A stretch of 64,000 nucleotides of DNA from Pseudomonas extremorientalis (GCF_001870465.1 NZ_MDGK01000037.1:312501-376500); one strand, 5' to 3'. Counted from the first letter of the stretch, positions 1 to 10,677 are shown. Numbers and translations are program-made. The notes: generated by a model from the sequence alone, not told the origin.

Positions 1-953
<953 letters not shown>

Positions 954-1023
954 TCAACCAAAGCCTCATTTATAACTGCCCTGAACGCAGCACCCGAAAG
1001 CCACTGCGTTCTGAGCCTAGCAC

Positions 1024-2388
1024 TTAGCCCTGCAATGCCGCCAAAGTCAGGTCCAGGCACTGCCGAGCCTTGGTCACCAGCTCGTCGATTTCTGCCTTAC
1101 TGATCACCAGCGGCGGCGAAATGATCATGGTGTCGCCCACGGCGCGCATGATCAGGCCATTTTCGAAGCAGAACGTGCGGCAGATCATGCCGACACCCTT
1201 GCCTTCGTAGCGCTTGCGGGTGGCCTTGTCCTGCACCAGTTCAATGGCACCGAGCATACCCACGCCGCGCACTTCGCCCACCAGCGGATGATCCGCCAAC
1301 TCCCTCAGGCGTTTCTGCAAATACGGTGCCGTTTCATCATGCACACGGTTAACGATTTTTTCATCGCGCATGATGCGGATGTTTTCCAGGGCCACTGCAG
1401 CGGCCACCGGGTGACCGGAGTAGGTGAAGCCGTGGTTGAAATCACCACCTTCGTTGAGCACCGCCACCACGTCATCGCGCACGATCAGGCCGCCCATGGG
1501 GATGTAGCCCGAGGTCAGGCCCTTGGCGATGGTCATCATGTGGGGCTTGAGGTCGTAGAAGTCGCTACCGAACCACTCACCGGTGCGACCGAAACCGCAG
1601 ATGACTTCGTCGGCAATGAACAGGATGTCGTATTTGGCGAGGATTTCCTTGATGCGCGGCCAGTAGGTGTCCGGCGGCACGATCACGCCACCGGCACCCT
1701 GGATCGGCTCGGCAATAAAGGCACCGACGTTGTCCACGCCCAGTTCCAGGATCTTTTCTTCCAACTGGTTGGCGGCCCACACGCCGAATTGTTCCGGGCT
1801 CATGTCGCCGCCTTCGCCAAACCAGTACGGCTGGGCGATGTGGGTGATGCCCGGGATCGGCAAGTCGCCCTGCTCATGCATATACGTCATGCCGCCCAGG
1901 CTGGCGCCGGCCACGGTGGAACCGTGGTAGCCGTTCTTGCGGCTGATGATGGTTTTCTTGTTCGGCTGGCCCTTGATCGCCCAGTAGTGGCGGACCATGC
2001 GCAACATGGTGTCGTTGCCTTCGGAGCCGGAACCGGTGAAGAACACGTGGTTCATGCCGGCCGGTGCGATGTCGGAAATGGCCTTGGCCAGTTCCAGCAC
2101 TGGCGGGTGAGCGGTCTGGAAGAACAGGTTGTAGTACGGCAGTTCTTTCATTTGCCTGGCGGCGGCGTCAGCCAGTTCATCGCGGCCATAACCGATCGCC
2201 ACGCACCACAGACCGGCCATGCCGTCGAGGATCTTGTTGCCTTCGCTGTCCCACAGGTAAACGCCGTGGGCTTTGGTGATGATCCGTGGGCCTTTCTCTT
2301 TCAATTGCTTGAAGTCGCTGAACGGCGCCAAGTGGTGATCGCTGCTCAAGGCTTGCCATTCACGGGTTTGCGGGTTGTTGCTGGACAT
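1024..2388 (-). CDS. spuC: Putrescine/polyamine--pyruvate aminotransferase (class III)
   Basis: This 454-residue class III PLP aminotransferase is full length for the family. The cofactor-binding GSGSE lies at residues 119-123, the Asp that holds the pyridine nitrogen is D260 in IADEVICGFGRTG, and the Schiff-base lysine is K289 in TIAKGLTSGY. In the family, SpuC moves an amino group from putrescine or related polyamines to pyruvate. It sits between spuB and spuD on one strand, 58 bp downstream of spuB, consistent with one operon. The SpuC name rests on this context and on overall similarity; other omega-aminotransferases such as beta-alanine--pyruvate transaminase share the same motifs. Confidence 0.88.
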   Translation of the reverse strand: MSSNNPQTREWQALSSDHHLAPFSDFKQLKEKGPRIITKAHGVYLWDSEGNKILDGMAGLWCVAIGYGRDELADAAARQMKELPYYNLFFQTAHPPVLELAKAISDIAPAGMNHVFFTGSGSEGNDTMLRMVRHYWAIKGQPNKKTIISRKNGYHGSTVAGASLGGMTYMHEQGDLPIPGITHIAQPYWFGEGGDMSPEQFGVWAANQLEEKILELGVDNVGAFIAEPIQGAGGVIVPPDTYWPRIKEILAKYDILFIADEVICGFGRTGEWFGSDFYDLKPHMMTIAKGLTSGYIPMGGLIVRDDVVAVLNEGGDFNHGFTYSGHPVAAAVALENIRIMRDEKIVNRVHDETAPYLQKRLRELADHPLVGEVRGVGMLGAIELVQDKATRKRYEGKGVGMICRTFCFENGLIMRAVGDTMIISPPLVISKAEIDELVTKARQCLDLTLAALQG

Positions 2389-2446
2389 ACCAATCTCCTA
2401 GACTTTTCAGTAAAGGGCGCGCCGTTCAAAGGGCGCGCCCGGCGTA

Positions 2447-3805
2447 TCAGACGGCAAAGAGCAGGAATTCCCGCTCCCACGAACTGATCACGCGCTTGAA
2501 GTTTTCATGCTCGGCCCGCTTGACCGCGACGTAGCCTGTGATGAATTTCTGACCCAGGTATTTCTCGATGGTCTTGCTGTTTTCCATGCGCTCCAGGGCG
2601 TCTTCGATGGTCAACGGCAGGCGCAGGTTGCGCCGCTCGTAACCACGGCCCACCACCGGCGCGCTCGGGTTATGGCCTTCGACCATGCCGATGTAGCCGC
2701 ACAACAGGCTGGCGGCAATCGCCAGGTACGGGTTGGCGTCGGCGCCCGGCAGGCGGTTTTCCACACGGCGGTTCTGCGGACCGGCATCCGGTACGCGCAG
2801 GCCGACGGTGCGGTTTTCTTCGCCCCACTCGACGTTGACCGGCGCCGAGGTGTCGGGCAGGAAGCGGCGGAACGAGTTCACGTTGGGGGCAAACAGCGGC
2901 AGCAGTTCAGGGATGAATTTCTGCAGGCCGCCAATATGGTTGAGGAACAGCTGGCTCATGGTCCCGTCTTCATTGGAGAAGACGTTCTTGCCGGTGGCGA
3001 TGTCGATGATGCTCTGGTGCAGGTGCATCGCACTACCGGGCTCGCCGGTCATCGGCTTGGCCATGAAGGTGGCGGCCACGTCGTGCTTGAGCGCGGCTTC
3101 GCGCATGGTGCGCTTGAACACCAGGATCTGGTCGGCCAGGGACAGGGCATCGCCGTGACGGAAATTGATCTCCATCTGCGCCGTGCCGTCTTCGTGGATC
3201 AGGGTATCGAGGTCCAGCTCCTGCAGTTCACACCAGTCGTAGACGTCTTCGAACAGCGGGTCGAATTCGTTGGCGGCTTCTATAGAGAAAGACTGGCGAC
3301 CGGTTTCCGGGCGGCCGGAACGGCCAATCGGCGGTTGCAGCGGGAAGTCAGGGTCTTCGCAGCGCTTGGTCAGGTAGAACTCCATCTCCGGCGCCACGAT
3401 GGGCTGCCAGCCTTTGTCGGCGTAGAGCTTGAGGACCTTCTTGAGCACGTTGCGCGGCGACAGCTCGATCGGGTTGCCTTGCTTGTCGTAGGTGTCGTGG
3501 ATCACCTGGGCGGTCGGCTCGATGGCCCAAGGCACCAGGAACACGGCGTTCTGGTCGGGGCGGCAGATCATGTCGATGTCGGCCGGGTCGAGCAATTCGT
3601 AATAGATGTCGTCTTCGACATAGTCGCCGGTCACGGTCTGCAGCAGAACGCTTTCGGGCAGGCGCATGCCCTTTTCGGCAATGAACTTGTTGGTCGGCGA
3701 GATCTTGCCCCGGGTGATGCCAGTGAGGTCGCCAATCATGCATTCGACTTCTGTGATCTTGTGGTCTTTCAACCAATCGGTGAGCTGGTCGAGGTTGTTA
3801 CTCAT
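2447..3805 (-). CDS. spuB: Gamma-glutamylpolyamine synthetase, glutamine synthetase family
   Basis: The protein is 452 residues from the ATG at 3803-3805 (MSNNLDQLTDWLKDHK), which has an AGAGG about eight bases upstream; a longer reading from 3838 lacks support. Glutamine-synthetase catalytic signatures are present: APEMEFYL near residue 140, GSAMHLHQS near 265, and NRTVGLRVP followed by RVENRLPGADANPYLA in the C-terminal half. This family ligates glutamate to putrescine or other amines using ATP, the first step of the gamma-glutamylated route. It heads the spuB-spuC-spuD strand and is divergent from a second paralogue at 4404. Primary ammonium-assimilating glutamine synthetase is unlikely given the context and divergence. 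Confidence 0.87.
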   Translation of the reverse strand: MSNNLDQLTDWLKDHKITEVECMIGDLTGITRGKISPTNKFIAEKGMRLPESVLLQTVTGDYVEDDIYYELLDPADIDMICRPDQNAVFLVPWAIEPTAQVIHDTYDKQGNPIELSPRNVLKKVLKLYADKGWQPIVAPEMEFYLTKRCEDPDFPLQPPIGRSGRPETGRQSFSIEAANEFDPLFEDVYDWCELQELDLDTLIHEDGTAQMEINFRHGDALSLADQILVFKRTMREAALKHDVAATFMAKPMTGEPGSAMHLHQSIIDIATGKNVFSNEDGTMSQLFLNHIGGLQKFIPELLPLFAPNVNSFRRFLPDTSAPVNVEWGEENRTVGLRVPDAGPQNRRVENRLPGADANPYLAIAASLLCGYIGMVEGHNPSAPVVGRGYERRNLRLPLTIEDALERMENSKTIEKYLGQKFITGYVAVKRAEHENFKRVISSWEREFLLFAV

Positions 3806-4403
3806 AAATGCCTCTGGGCTGGGTTTCCTGGCATCCATTAAAGGCCAGGCGTTGTTTGACGCAGCATCCGCGTCGTTTTTTTCGTTCAGGGTAGGAGCTT
3901 ACCTGCCATTTGCTGCTGCGTTGCATTCCTCACGCCAAAGTTGTGCGCAATCTTGAGCAGCACGCAGGGCGCGCGCCGCTCTCTGACAAATGAGGAAGCA
4001 AAAAAGAGGGTAGACCGGGCGTCAAGAATATTGGCCGGGGGGCGCGCTATCACGCGGGAGGAAAATACGGATGACACAGCCTGGCTGAAGCAGACCAAGA
4101 CGCCGTTGGGCGGCAGGTGAAACATGAAGCACCCCGGTATTATTGCTGTTATGGGTTTGAATCGAGCTTAGCCTTGTTCATTTTTTTACACAACACCCCC
4201 GTAAAAAATACAACACGGCCCGCTCAAGCCTGCGAGTCCCAAGCCTCTCAAACCCAAAAAACCGCCCCAAAAAGCCCCAAAAAAGCCTTCACGGCGCTTT
4301 TTTAGGGCAAAAAAGGCCTCGCTTGACTTCGGCATGCCGTTCGGGTTGACTGAAACCAGAAAAGATCAATGATTGATATTTTTAACAACAAAGGTGTTGC
4401 ATC
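3806..4403. promoter_or_regulatory. Divergent spuB/spuI intergenic region
   Basis: This 598-bp gap separates two divergent glutamine-synthetase paralogues and must hold both promoters. It is AT-richer than its surroundings between 4140 and 4400. A hairpin of AAAAAAGC (4279-4286) and GCTTTTTT (4296-4303) is visible. An AAAGGTG ribosome-binding sequence lies just before spuI. I could not pick a convincing sigma70 or sigma54 promoter. No protein-coding gene, in particular no spuA-type amidotransferase, is present. Confidence 0.6.
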
Positions 4404-5780
4404 ATGTCGGTACCCCCGCGTGCCGTTCAGCTTAACGAAGCGAACGCGTTCCTTAAGGATCATCCTGAGGTTCTGTACGTAGACCTTCTAATTGCGGATA
4501 TGAATGGTGTGGTGCGCGGCAAGCGCATCGAACGCACCAGCCTCCACAAGGTTTACGAGAAGGGCATTAACCTGCCTGCCTCTTTATTTGCCCTGGATAT
4601 CAACGGCTCTACGGTGGAAAGCACCGGCCTGGGCCTGGACATCGGTGATGCTGACCGAATCTGTTATCCGATCCCCGACACCCTGTGCAATGAACCCTGG
4701 CAAAAGCGCCCCACCGCGCAACTGCTGATGACCATGCACGAACTTGAAGGTGAACCTTTCTTCGCCGATCCGCGCGAAGTGCTCCGCCAAGTTGTAAGCA
4801 AATTCGACGACCTCGGTCTGACCATCTGCGCCGCCTTCGAGCTTGAGTTCTACCTGATCGACCAGGAGAACGTGAACGGCCGCCCACAACCGCCCCGCTC
4901 GCCTATCTCCGGCAAACGCCCGCACTCGACACAGGTCTACCTGATCGACGACCTCGACGAATATGTCGACTGCCTCCAGGACATCCTGGAAGGTGCGAAA
5001 GAACAAGGCATCCCGGCCGACGCCATCGTCAAGGAAAGTGCCCCGGCGCAGTTCGAAGTGAACCTGCACCACGTGGCCGACCCGATCAAGGCTTGCGACT
5101 ACGCGGTACTGCTCAAGCGCCTGATCAAGAACATCGCCTACGACCATGAGATGGACACCACCTTCATGGCCAAGCCGTATCCGGGCCAGGCAGGCAACGG
5201 TTTGCACGTACACATCTCGATCCTGGACAAAGACGGCAAGAACATTTTTGCCAGCGAGGATCCCGAGCAGAACGCCGCATTGCGTCACGCGATCGGCGGT
5301 GTGCTCGAGACCCTGCCCGCCCAGATGGCGTTCCTGTGCCCCAACGTCAACTCCTACCGTCGTTTCGGCGCACAGTTCTACGTGCCGAACTCGCCGTGCT
5401 GGGGCCTGGACAACCGTACCGTGGCGATTCGCGTACCGACCGGCTCGTCCGATGCCGTACGTATCGAACACCGCGTGGCCGGCGCCGACGCCAACCCTTA
5501 CCTGCTGATGGCTTCGGTCCTGGCAGGCGTGCACCACGGCCTGACCAACAAGATCGAGCCTGGCGCACCGGTGGAAGGCAACAGCTACGAGCAAAACGAG
5601 CAAAGCCTGCCGAACAACCTGCGCGATGCATTGCGCGAGTTGGACGACAGCGAGGTGATGGCCAAGTACATCGATCCTAAATACATCGATATCTTCGTCG
5701 CCTGTAAGGAAAGTGAGCTGGAAGAGTTCGAACACTCCATCTCCGACCTTGAGTACAACTGGTACCTGCATACCGTGTAA
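4404..5780 (+). CDS. spuI: Glutamate--putrescine ligase, glutamine synthetase family
   Basis: The 458-residue protein starts MSVPPRAVQLNEANAFLKDH with AAAGGTG upstream. It carries the glutamine-synthetase core: AAFELEFYL near residue 150, GNGLHVHIS near 270, and NRTVAIRVP with RIEHRVAGADANPYLL after residue 340. It is clearly paralogous to the divergent gene at 2447-3805 but not a close duplicate. In Pseudomonas, SpuI (PuuA-like) makes gamma-glutamylputrescine. The divergent arrangement with spuBCD supports the assignment. The substrate split between this enzyme and SpuB (diamine or longer polyamine) is inferred from the literature, not from sequence. Confidence 0.87.
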   Translation: MSVPPRAVQLNEANAFLKDHPEVLYVDLLIADMNGVVRGKRIERTSLHKVYEKGINLPASLFALDINGSTVESTGLGLDIGDADRICYPIPDTLCNEPWQKRPTAQLLMTMHELEGEPFFADPREVLRQVVSKFDDLGLTICAAFELEFYLIDQENVNGRPQPPRSPISGKRPHSTQVYLIDDLDEYVDCLQDILEGAKEQGIPADAIVKESAPAQFEVNLHHVADPIKACDYAVLLKRLIKNIAYDHEMDTTFMAKPYPGQAGNGLHVHISILDKDGKNIFASEDPEQNAALRHAIGGVLETLPAQMAFLCPNVNSYRRFGAQFYVPNSPCWGLDNRTVAIRVPTGSSDAVRIEHRVAGADANPYLLMASVLAGVHHGLTNKIEPGAPVEGNSYEQNEQSLPNNLRDALRELDDSEVMAKYIDPKYIDIFVACKESELEEFEHSISDLEYNWYLHTV

Positions 5781-5803
5781 GCGGTTGCGACTGTAAATGT
5801 GGT

Positions 5804-5849
5804 GAGCAGGCTTGTTGTGGCACGCCCGCTCGCCACAACAAGCCTGCTC
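5804..5849. repeat. Long inverted repeat after spuI
   Basis: Arms GAGCAGGCTTGTTGTGGC (5804-5821) and GCCACAACAAGCCTGCTC (5832-5849) are perfect 18-bp reverse complements around a 10-bp loop. A partial third unit, GCCACAACAAACTCGCTC, follows at 5850-5867. The structure could end spuI transcription but has no following T run, and it resembles another REP-like family of fluorescent pseudomonads. Confidence 0.8.
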
Positions 5850-5945
5850 GCCACAACAAACTCGCTCACCACAAAAGCCCTCGCCCCAGGTATGGATCAT
5901 CTTCAGGCTCTGCGTACAATGCCCGCTGCCTTGTAGGAGACTTCC

Positions 5946-6575
5946 ATGACCACCCGCCCCGCCGCCCTTCGCAAACCCCGCGCCCGCAGTCAGGCCCGGA
6001 TCGACGCGATCCTCGACGCCGCCCGCACCTTGCTGGCTGCCGAAGGCGTGGCGGGTTTGTCGATCTACGGCGTGGCCGAGCGGGCGCAGATTCCGCCGTC
6101 GTCGGTGTATCACTTCTTCGCCAGTGTGCCGGCGCTGTTGGAAGCTCTGACCGCCGATGTGCATGCCGCTTTCCGGGCGGCGATTCAGGCGCCCATCGAC
6201 CACGACTCACTCAAGCATTGGCGCGACCTGTCCTGCATCGTCGAACAGCGCATGCTCAGCATCTACGCGCACGACGCCGCCGCCCGCCAGTTGATCCTGG
6301 CCCAGCATGGGCTGACCGAAGTGACCCAGGCGGATCGTCAGCATGATCTGGAGCTGGGAGATTTGATGCTCGCGGTGTTCAACCGGCACTTCGAAGTGCC
6401 GACCTTGCCGAAAGACGTGGATGTGTTCGCGCTGGCGCTGGAATTGAGCGACCGCGTGTATGCACGCTCGGTGCATCAGCATGGGCTGATCACACCGCGC
6501 ATGGCGGAGGAAGGGATGCGGGTGTTTGATGCGTATGTAGGGCTGTACCTGCCGCCCTACCTGCCCAAGCGTTAA
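5946..6575 (+). CDS. TetR/AcrR family transcriptional regulator
   Basis: The protein has 209 residues and begins MTTRPAALRKPRARSQARID. An N-terminal TetR helix-turn-helix spans about residues 15-65; its recognition region reads GVAERAQIPPSSVYHFFAS. The remaining three-quarters is an all-helical ligand-binding domain with no recognisable signature. TAGGAG stands just upstream of the start. It follows spuI after the repeat region, so a role in amine metabolism is conceivable but unproven; the repeat may insulate the two. No obvious palindromic operator was found next to it. Confidence 0.85.
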   Translation: MTTRPAALRKPRARSQARIDAILDAARTLLAAEGVAGLSIYGVAERAQIPPSSVYHFFASVPALLEALTADVHAAFRAAIQAPIDHDSLKHWRDLSCIVEQRMLSIYAHDAAARQLILAQHGLTEVTQADRQHDLELGDLMLAVFNRHFEVPTLPKDVDVFALALELSDRVYARSVHQHGLITPRMAEEGMRVFDAYVGLYLPPYLPKR

Positions 6576-6599
6576 TTTTGTGGAGGCTGGGCCGGCCTC

Positions 6600-6674
6600 A
6601 TCGGGGGCAAGCCCCCTCCCACACTTTGATTTGTGAATACATTCAAAATGTGGGAGGGGGCTTGCTCCCGATGG
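6600..6674. repeat. REP doublet (REPIN-like)
   Basis: Two inverted copies of a short GC-rich palindrome, ATCGGGGGCAAGCCCCCTCC (from 6600) and GTGGGAGGGGGCTTGCTCCC (from 6650), are separated by about 17 bp. They lie in the convergent gap between the TetR gene and ssuF. The second copy has one change, CTCCCG for CCCCCG. These elements are typical of Pseudomonas fluorescens-group genomes. Confidence 0.85.
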
Positions 6675-6689
6675 CGGTCTCAAGCGCGA

Positions 6690-6905
6690 TCACAACTTGG
6701 CGATCGACACCTCGGTGGATTTCACGAAGGCAATCACTTCGCTGCCAATCACCAGCTCCAGCTCTTTGACCGAGCGGGTGGTGATCACGGAAGTGACAAT
6801 GCCGGACGCGGTCTGCACGTCGATTTCCGACAGCACGTCGCCTTCGACGATTTCCTTGATGGTGCCTTTGAACTGGTTACGCACGTTGATGGCTTTAATA
6901 GTCAT
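6690..6905 (-). CDS. ssuF: SsuF-like molybdopterin-binding (TOBE/Mop domain) protein
   Basis: This 71-residue protein is essentially one TOBE/Mop domain: IKAINVRNQFKGTIKEIVEG at the N-terminus and a central TSVITTRSVKELEL. It is the last gene of the ssu operon, 28 bp after ssuB. In P. putida the equivalent ssuF is needed for growth on aliphatic and aromatic sulfonates, although its biochemical role is unclear; Mop domains usually bind molybdate or related oxyanions. Length and position match that gene closely. Confidence 0.85.
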   Translation of the reverse strand: MTIKAINVRNQFKGTIKEIVEGDVLSEIDVQTASGIVTSVITTRSVKELELVIGSEVIAFVKSTEVSIAKL

Positions 6906-6933
6906 GGTGTTCTTCCTTCAGGGGACGAGTGAG

Positions 6934-7740
6934 TTATTGAGCCCAACGCAATTGCGTAGGCAGCGGTGAAACAGGTTCGGGTTCCGGTGGCGAGCCGGGC
7001 AACGACAGCACACGGTTGAGCACTTCAGCTTCCAACGCGGCCAGGCGATGTGAGCCCCGTGCACGCGGGCGTGGCAGGTCGACGATCAGGTCGAGGCCGA
7101 TTTCGCCGTCTTCGATCAGGATGACGCGGTCGGCAATTGCCACGGCTTCGCTGACATCGTGGGTTACCAGCAACACGGTGAAGCCATGCTTCTGCCACAG
7201 GTTTTCGATCAGTTGCTGCATCTCGATGCGGGTCAGGGCATCCAGCGCCCCCAGCGGCTCATCCAGCAACAGCAGGCGCGGTTGGTGGATCAGCGCACGC
7301 GCCAGGGCCACGCGTTGCTTCTGCCCACCGGACAGCGCCGCCGGCCACTCGTTGGCACGTTCAGCCAGGCCGACCGCCTCCAGGGCTTCCAACGCTTTGG
7401 GGCGCCAATCGCCTTTAAGGCCAAGGCCGACGTTGTCGATGATCTTTTTCCATGGCAACAGGCGCGCTTCCTGGAACATCAACCGCGTGTCTTCAAGCGC
7501 TTCGCTCAGCGGTGCGGAACCGGCCAGCAGCTCGCCGCCGCTGGCTTTATCCAGCCCGGCCAGCAGGCGCAGCAAGGTACTTTTGCCGCAGCCACTGCGG
7601 CCGACCACCGCCACGAATTGGCCGGCAGGTATGTGCAGGTCGATCTCCTGGAGCACTTCCCGTGCGCCAAAGGCCTTGCGCAACTTGCGTACCGCCAGGG
7701 GGATGCCCTTGAGCAGGCGCGGAGGTTGTTGAGCTGTCAT
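6934..7740 (-). CDS. ssuB: Aliphatic sulfonate ABC transporter ATP-binding protein
   Basis: This 268-residue ABC ATPase has Walker [10 protein letters not shown] at residues 47-55, Q-loop [10 protein letters not shown], signature [15 protein letters not shown], Walker [13 protein letters not shown] and H-loop LLVTHD. Sequence style and length fit the nitrate/sulfonate/taurine (SsuB/TauB) group. It would energise SsuC at the inner membrane. It overlaps ssuC by four bases (ATGA), implying translational coupling, and is preceded by ssuC and ssuD in the same operon. Confidence 0.93.
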   Translation of the reverse strand: MTAQQPPRLLKGIPLAVRKLRKAFGAREVLQEIDLHIPAGQFVAVVGRSGCGKSTLLRLLAGLDKASGGELLAGSAPLSEALEDTRLMFQEARLLPWKKIIDNVGLGLKGDWRPKALEALEAVGLAERANEWPAALSGGQKQRVALARALIHQPRLLLLDEPLGALDALTRIEMQQLIENLWQKHGFTVLLVTHDVSEAVAIADRVILIEDGEIGLDLIVDLPRPRARGSHRLAALEAEVLNRVLSLPGSPPEPEPVSPLPTQLRWAQ

Positions 7741-8525
7741 GCCGCACCTCCTTTATTCACTTGATAGGCCGGGTGCCAGCGCAGCCACACACGCTCCAGG
7801 CCACGAGCAGCCAGATCGGCGAGTTTGCCGAGGATGGCGTACATCACGATGGCCAACACCACCACGTCGGTTTGCAGGAATTCACGGGCGTTCATCGCCA
7901 GGTAGCCGATGCCGGAGCTGGCCGAGATGGTTTCCGCCACGATCAGCGTCAGCCACATGAAGCCCAGGGCAAAGCGCACGCCGACCAGAATCGACGGCAG
8001 CGCACCCGGCAGGATCACCTGGCGGAACAGGCTGAACCCGGACAAGCCGTAGCTGCGCGACATCTCCACCAACGCCGGGTCGACATTGCGGATGCCGTGG
8101 TAGGTATTCAGGTAGATCGGGAACAGCGTGCCGAGGGCAACCAGGAAAATCTTCGCCGTCTCATCAATGCCGAACCACAGGATCACCAGCGGAATCAGCG
8201 CCAGGTGCGGCACGTTGCGGATCATCTGCACCGAACTGTCCAGCAGGCGTTCGCCCCACTTCGACAAGCCAGTGATAAAGCCCAGGACCAGGCCGATGCT
8301 GCCGCCGATCACAAACCCCAGGCCGGCACGCCAGCCACTGATCGCCAGGTGCGTCCAGATCTCACCGCTGGCGACCAGATGCACGCCGGCAGCAATCACG
8401 GCACTGGGCGCCGGCAGGATACGGGTCGACAACCACCCCGCCGATACCGACAACTGCCACACCGCGAGCAATAGCACCGGCAGTACCCAGGGCGCCACGC
8501 GGTGGCTTAGTTTTTCATAGCTCAT
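7737..8525 (-). CDS. ssuC: Aliphatic sulfonate ABC transporter permease
   Basis: The 262-residue integral membrane protein has about six hydrophobic helices, beginning [20 protein letters not shown]. The cytoplasmic EAA-type loop is visible in [27 protein letters not shown]. It forms the membrane channel of the SsuABC importer. It lies nine bases after ssuD and overlaps ssuB by four bases. Taurine permease TauC is similar, but linkage to ssuD and ssuE makes SsuC the better name. Confidence 0.92.
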   Translation of the reverse strand: MSYEKLSHRVAPWVLPVLLLAVWQLSVSAGWLSTRILPAPSAVIAAGVHLVASGEIWTHLAISGWRAGLGFVIGGSIGLVLGFITGLSKWGERLLDSSVQMIRNVPHLALIPLVILWFGIDETAKIFLVALGTLFPIYLNTYHGIRNVDPALVEMSRSYGLSGFSLFRQVILPGALPSILVGVRFALGFMWLTLIVAETISASSGIGYLAMNAREFLQTDVVVLAIVMYAILGKLADLAARGLERVWLRWHPAYQVNKGGAA

Positions 8526-8534
8526 GGGGCGGCC

Positions 8535-9683
8535 TCAGCTCTGTGACGCAGCTTTGGGAAGGATATCGTTGGCGACCATCTCGCCGAACGGGCTGACGTA
8601 GCCGGCGCTTTTCGGCAGCTCGGGTCGCTCGATATCCAAGTGAGGGAACAGCAATTCGGCAACGCGATACGACTCTTCCAGGTGTGGATAACCGGAGAAA
8701 ATAAACGTGTCGATACCCAGCGCGGCGTACTCCTTGACGCGTGCCGCCACGGTCGGGCCATCGCCCACCAGCGCCGTCCCCGCACCGCCACGCACCAGGC
8801 CGACGCCGGCCCACAGGTTGGGACTGACTTCGAGGTTGTCGCGGTTGCCGCCATGCAACGCCGCCATGCGTTGCTGGCCGACAGAATCAAAGCGTGCCAA
8901 AGAGGCCTGGGCACGGGCGATGGTGTCGTCATCCAGGTGGGAGATCAGTTTGTCGGCGGCCTTCCATGCTTCTTCGTTGGTTTCACGCACGATCACATGC
9001 AGGCGGATACCAAAGCGCACGGTACGCCCGAGCTTGGCGGCCTTGGCGCGTACCTGTTCGATTTTTTCCGCGACAGCGGCCGGTGGTTCACCCCAGGTCA
9101 ACACCATTTCCACCTGCTCGGCTGCCAGGTCCTGGGCCGCTTCGGAGGAGCCGCCGAAGTACAGTGGCGGACGCGGTTGCTGGATCGGCGGGTAAAGCAG
9201 CTTGGCGCCTTTGACGCTGATGTGTTCGCCGTCGTAATCCACGGTCTCGCCTTCCAGCACACGGCGCCAGATGCGGGTGAATTCCACCGAGGCCTGGTAG
9301 CGCTCTTCATGGCTGAGGAACAAGCCGTCGCCGGCCAATTCTTCCGGATCGCCGCCGGTCACCAGGTTGAACAATGCACGGCCACCGGACAGACGATCCA
9401 GGGTCGCGGCCTGACGCGCAGCCACCGTCGGGGAAATGATCCCGGGGCGCAGCGCGACAAGGAATTTCAAGCGCTGGGTCACCGGGATCAGCGAAGCGGC
9501 CACCAGCCACGAGTCTTCGCAGGAGCGCCCGGTCGGGATCAGCACCCCACCGAATCCCAGGCGATCGGCGGCCTGGGCAACTTGCTGCAGATAACCGTGG
9601 TCAACGGCGCGAGCGCCTTCGGCGGTGCCAAGGTAATGGCCGTCGCCGTGGGTAGGCAGGAACCAGAAAATATTGAGGCTCAT
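8535..9683 (-). CDS. ssuD: FMNH2-dependent alkanesulfonate monooxygenase
   Basis: The protein has 382 residues from the ATG at 9681-9683, which has AGGAG upstream; the longer reading to 9725 runs into ssuA's spacer. It starts [19 protein letters not shown] and belongs to the bacterial luciferase-like flavin monooxygenases. Using reduced FMN from SsuE, it oxygenates alkanesulfonates to an aldehyde plus sulfite. [14 protein letters not shown] and the C-terminal [16 protein letters not shown] are characteristic of SsuD. It lies between ssuA and ssuC in a compact operon. Confidence 0.94.
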   Translation of the reverse strand: MSLNIFWFLPTHGDGHYLGTAEGARAVDHGYLQQVAQAADRLGFGGVLIPTGRSCEDSWLVAASLIPVTQRLKFLVALRPGIISPTVAARQAATLDRLSGGRALFNLVTGGDPEELAGDGLFLSHEERYQASVEFTRIWRRVLEGETVDYDGEHISVKGAKLLYPPIQQPRPPLYFGGSSEAAQDLAAEQVEMVLTWGEPPAAVAEKIEQVRAKAAKLGRTVRFGIRLHVIVRETNEEAWKAADKLISHLDDDTIARAQASLARFDSVGQQRMAALHGGNRDNLEVSPNLWAGVGLVRGGAGTALVGDGPTVAARVKEYAALGIDTFIFSGYPHLEESYRVAELLFPHLDIERPELPKSAGYVSPFGEMVANDILPKAASQS

Positions 9684-9708
9684 GGAGTTGTCTCCTGAAG
9701 AAGTCGGA

Positions 9709-10677
9709 TTACGGCGCGTTGGCAACGGCGGCGGGTGGCGTCCAGATCACGTCCTTGATGCTCAAGGGTTTGGGGATCAATTTGAGTTGGTAGAAGCTGT
9801 CGGCGATTTTCTGCTGGGCGGCGACCACTTCCGGGGTCAGGAACAGCGCGCCGTAGCCCTGGCGTTTTACCGAGGTCAGGGTGATGTCAGCCGGCAGACC
9901 GAGCAGCGGTGCGACTTGTTCGGTGACTTCCTGGGGGTTGGCCTTGGACCATTCGCCCACGGCGCGCACTTCTTCCACCAGCGCCTTGATCACTTGCGGA
10001 TGTTGTTCGGCATACGGTTTGGTCGCCAGGTAGAACTGATGGTTGTCGGCGATGCCGGTGCCGTCACGCAGGGTGCGGGCCTGCAGTTGTTTCTCGGCGG
10101 CGGCCTGGTACGGGTCCCAGATCACCCAGGCGTCCACACTGCCACGCTCGAAAGCGGCACGGGCATCGGCGGGCGGCAGGAATACGGTTTGCACATCGGT
10201 GTATTTCAGGCCGGCATCTTCCAGGGCCCGCACCAGCAGGTAGTGCACGTTGGAGCCTTTGTTGAGCACGATTTTCTTGCCCTTGAGCTCGGCCACGGAT
10301 TTGATCGGTGAGTCTTTCGGCACCAGGATCGCTTCGCTGGTCGGCGCCGGTGGTTCGTAGGCCACGTAGAGCAGGTCGGCACCGGCAGCCTGGGCGAACA
10401 CCGGCGGGGTTTCGCCGGTCACGCCAAAGTCGATGGAGCCGACATTCAGGCCTTCAAGCAGCTGGGGGCCGCCAGGGAACTCGGTCCACTGGACATTAAC
10501 GCCCTGGGCCGCCAGGCGTTTTTCCAGGGTGCCCTTGGCCTTGAGCAGCACCAACGTGCCGTATTTCTGATAGCCGATCCGCAGGGTCTCGGCCGCTTGA
10601 GCTTGAACAATGGCGCCGAAGGACACAGCCGCAGCAAACAGTGCGACCAGACCACGACGCAAGATGACAGTGCGCAT
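9709..10677 (-). CDS. ssuA: Aliphatic sulfonate-binding periplasmic protein
   Basis: This 322-residue protein has a clear Sec signal peptide ([20 protein letters not shown], cleaved near QAQA). The mature sequence starts [20 protein letters not shown], typical of SsuA/TauA/NrtA binding proteins. It captures sulfonates for SsuBC. It sits 25 bp ahead of ssuD and 95 bp after ssuE. The decayed tauA relic at 14.2 kb is a separate member of the same superfamily. Confidence 0.93.
   Translation of the reverse strand: MRTVILRRGLVALFAAAVSFGAIVQAQAAETLRIGYQKYGTLVLLKAKGTLEKRLAAQGVNVQWTEFPGGPQLLEGLNVGSIDFGVTGETPPVFAQAAGADLLYVAYEPPAPTSEAILVPKDSPIKSVAELKGKKIVLNKGSNVHYLLVRALEDAGLKYTDVQTVFLPPADARAAFERGSVDAWVIWDPYQAAAEKQLQARTLRDGTGIADNHQFYLATKPYAEQHPQVIKALVEEVRAVGEWSKANPQEVTEQVAPLLGLPADITLTSVKRQGYGALFLTPEVVAAQQKIADSFYQLKLIPKPLSIKDVIWTPPAAVANAP

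Noticed and set aside
3806..3838. Eleven-residue N-terminal extension of spuB (MDARKPSPEAF)
   Set aside because: The ATG at 3803-3805 has an AGAGG at proper spacing and gives the usual family length.
2507..3841. Long plus-strand reading frame over spuB
   Set aside because: It is the antisense shadow of a clear glutamine-synthetase gene; its His/Val/Gly-rich composition matches no family and arises from GC-rich third positions.
4279..4303. Intrinsic terminator in the spuB/spuI gap
   Set aside because: The stem is mostly A/T pairs and lies between divergent genes, where no transcript needs to end; noted in the region entry only.
4117..4305. 62-residue plus-strand frame in the spuB/spuI gap
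   Set aside because: Low-complexity Lys/Thr/Ala composition, no ribosome site, sits in the AT-rich regulatory region.
4584..6203. 539-residue minus-strand frame across spuI and the TetR gene
   Set aside because: It spans two genuine genes on the other strand plus a repeat region, and shows no family motif.
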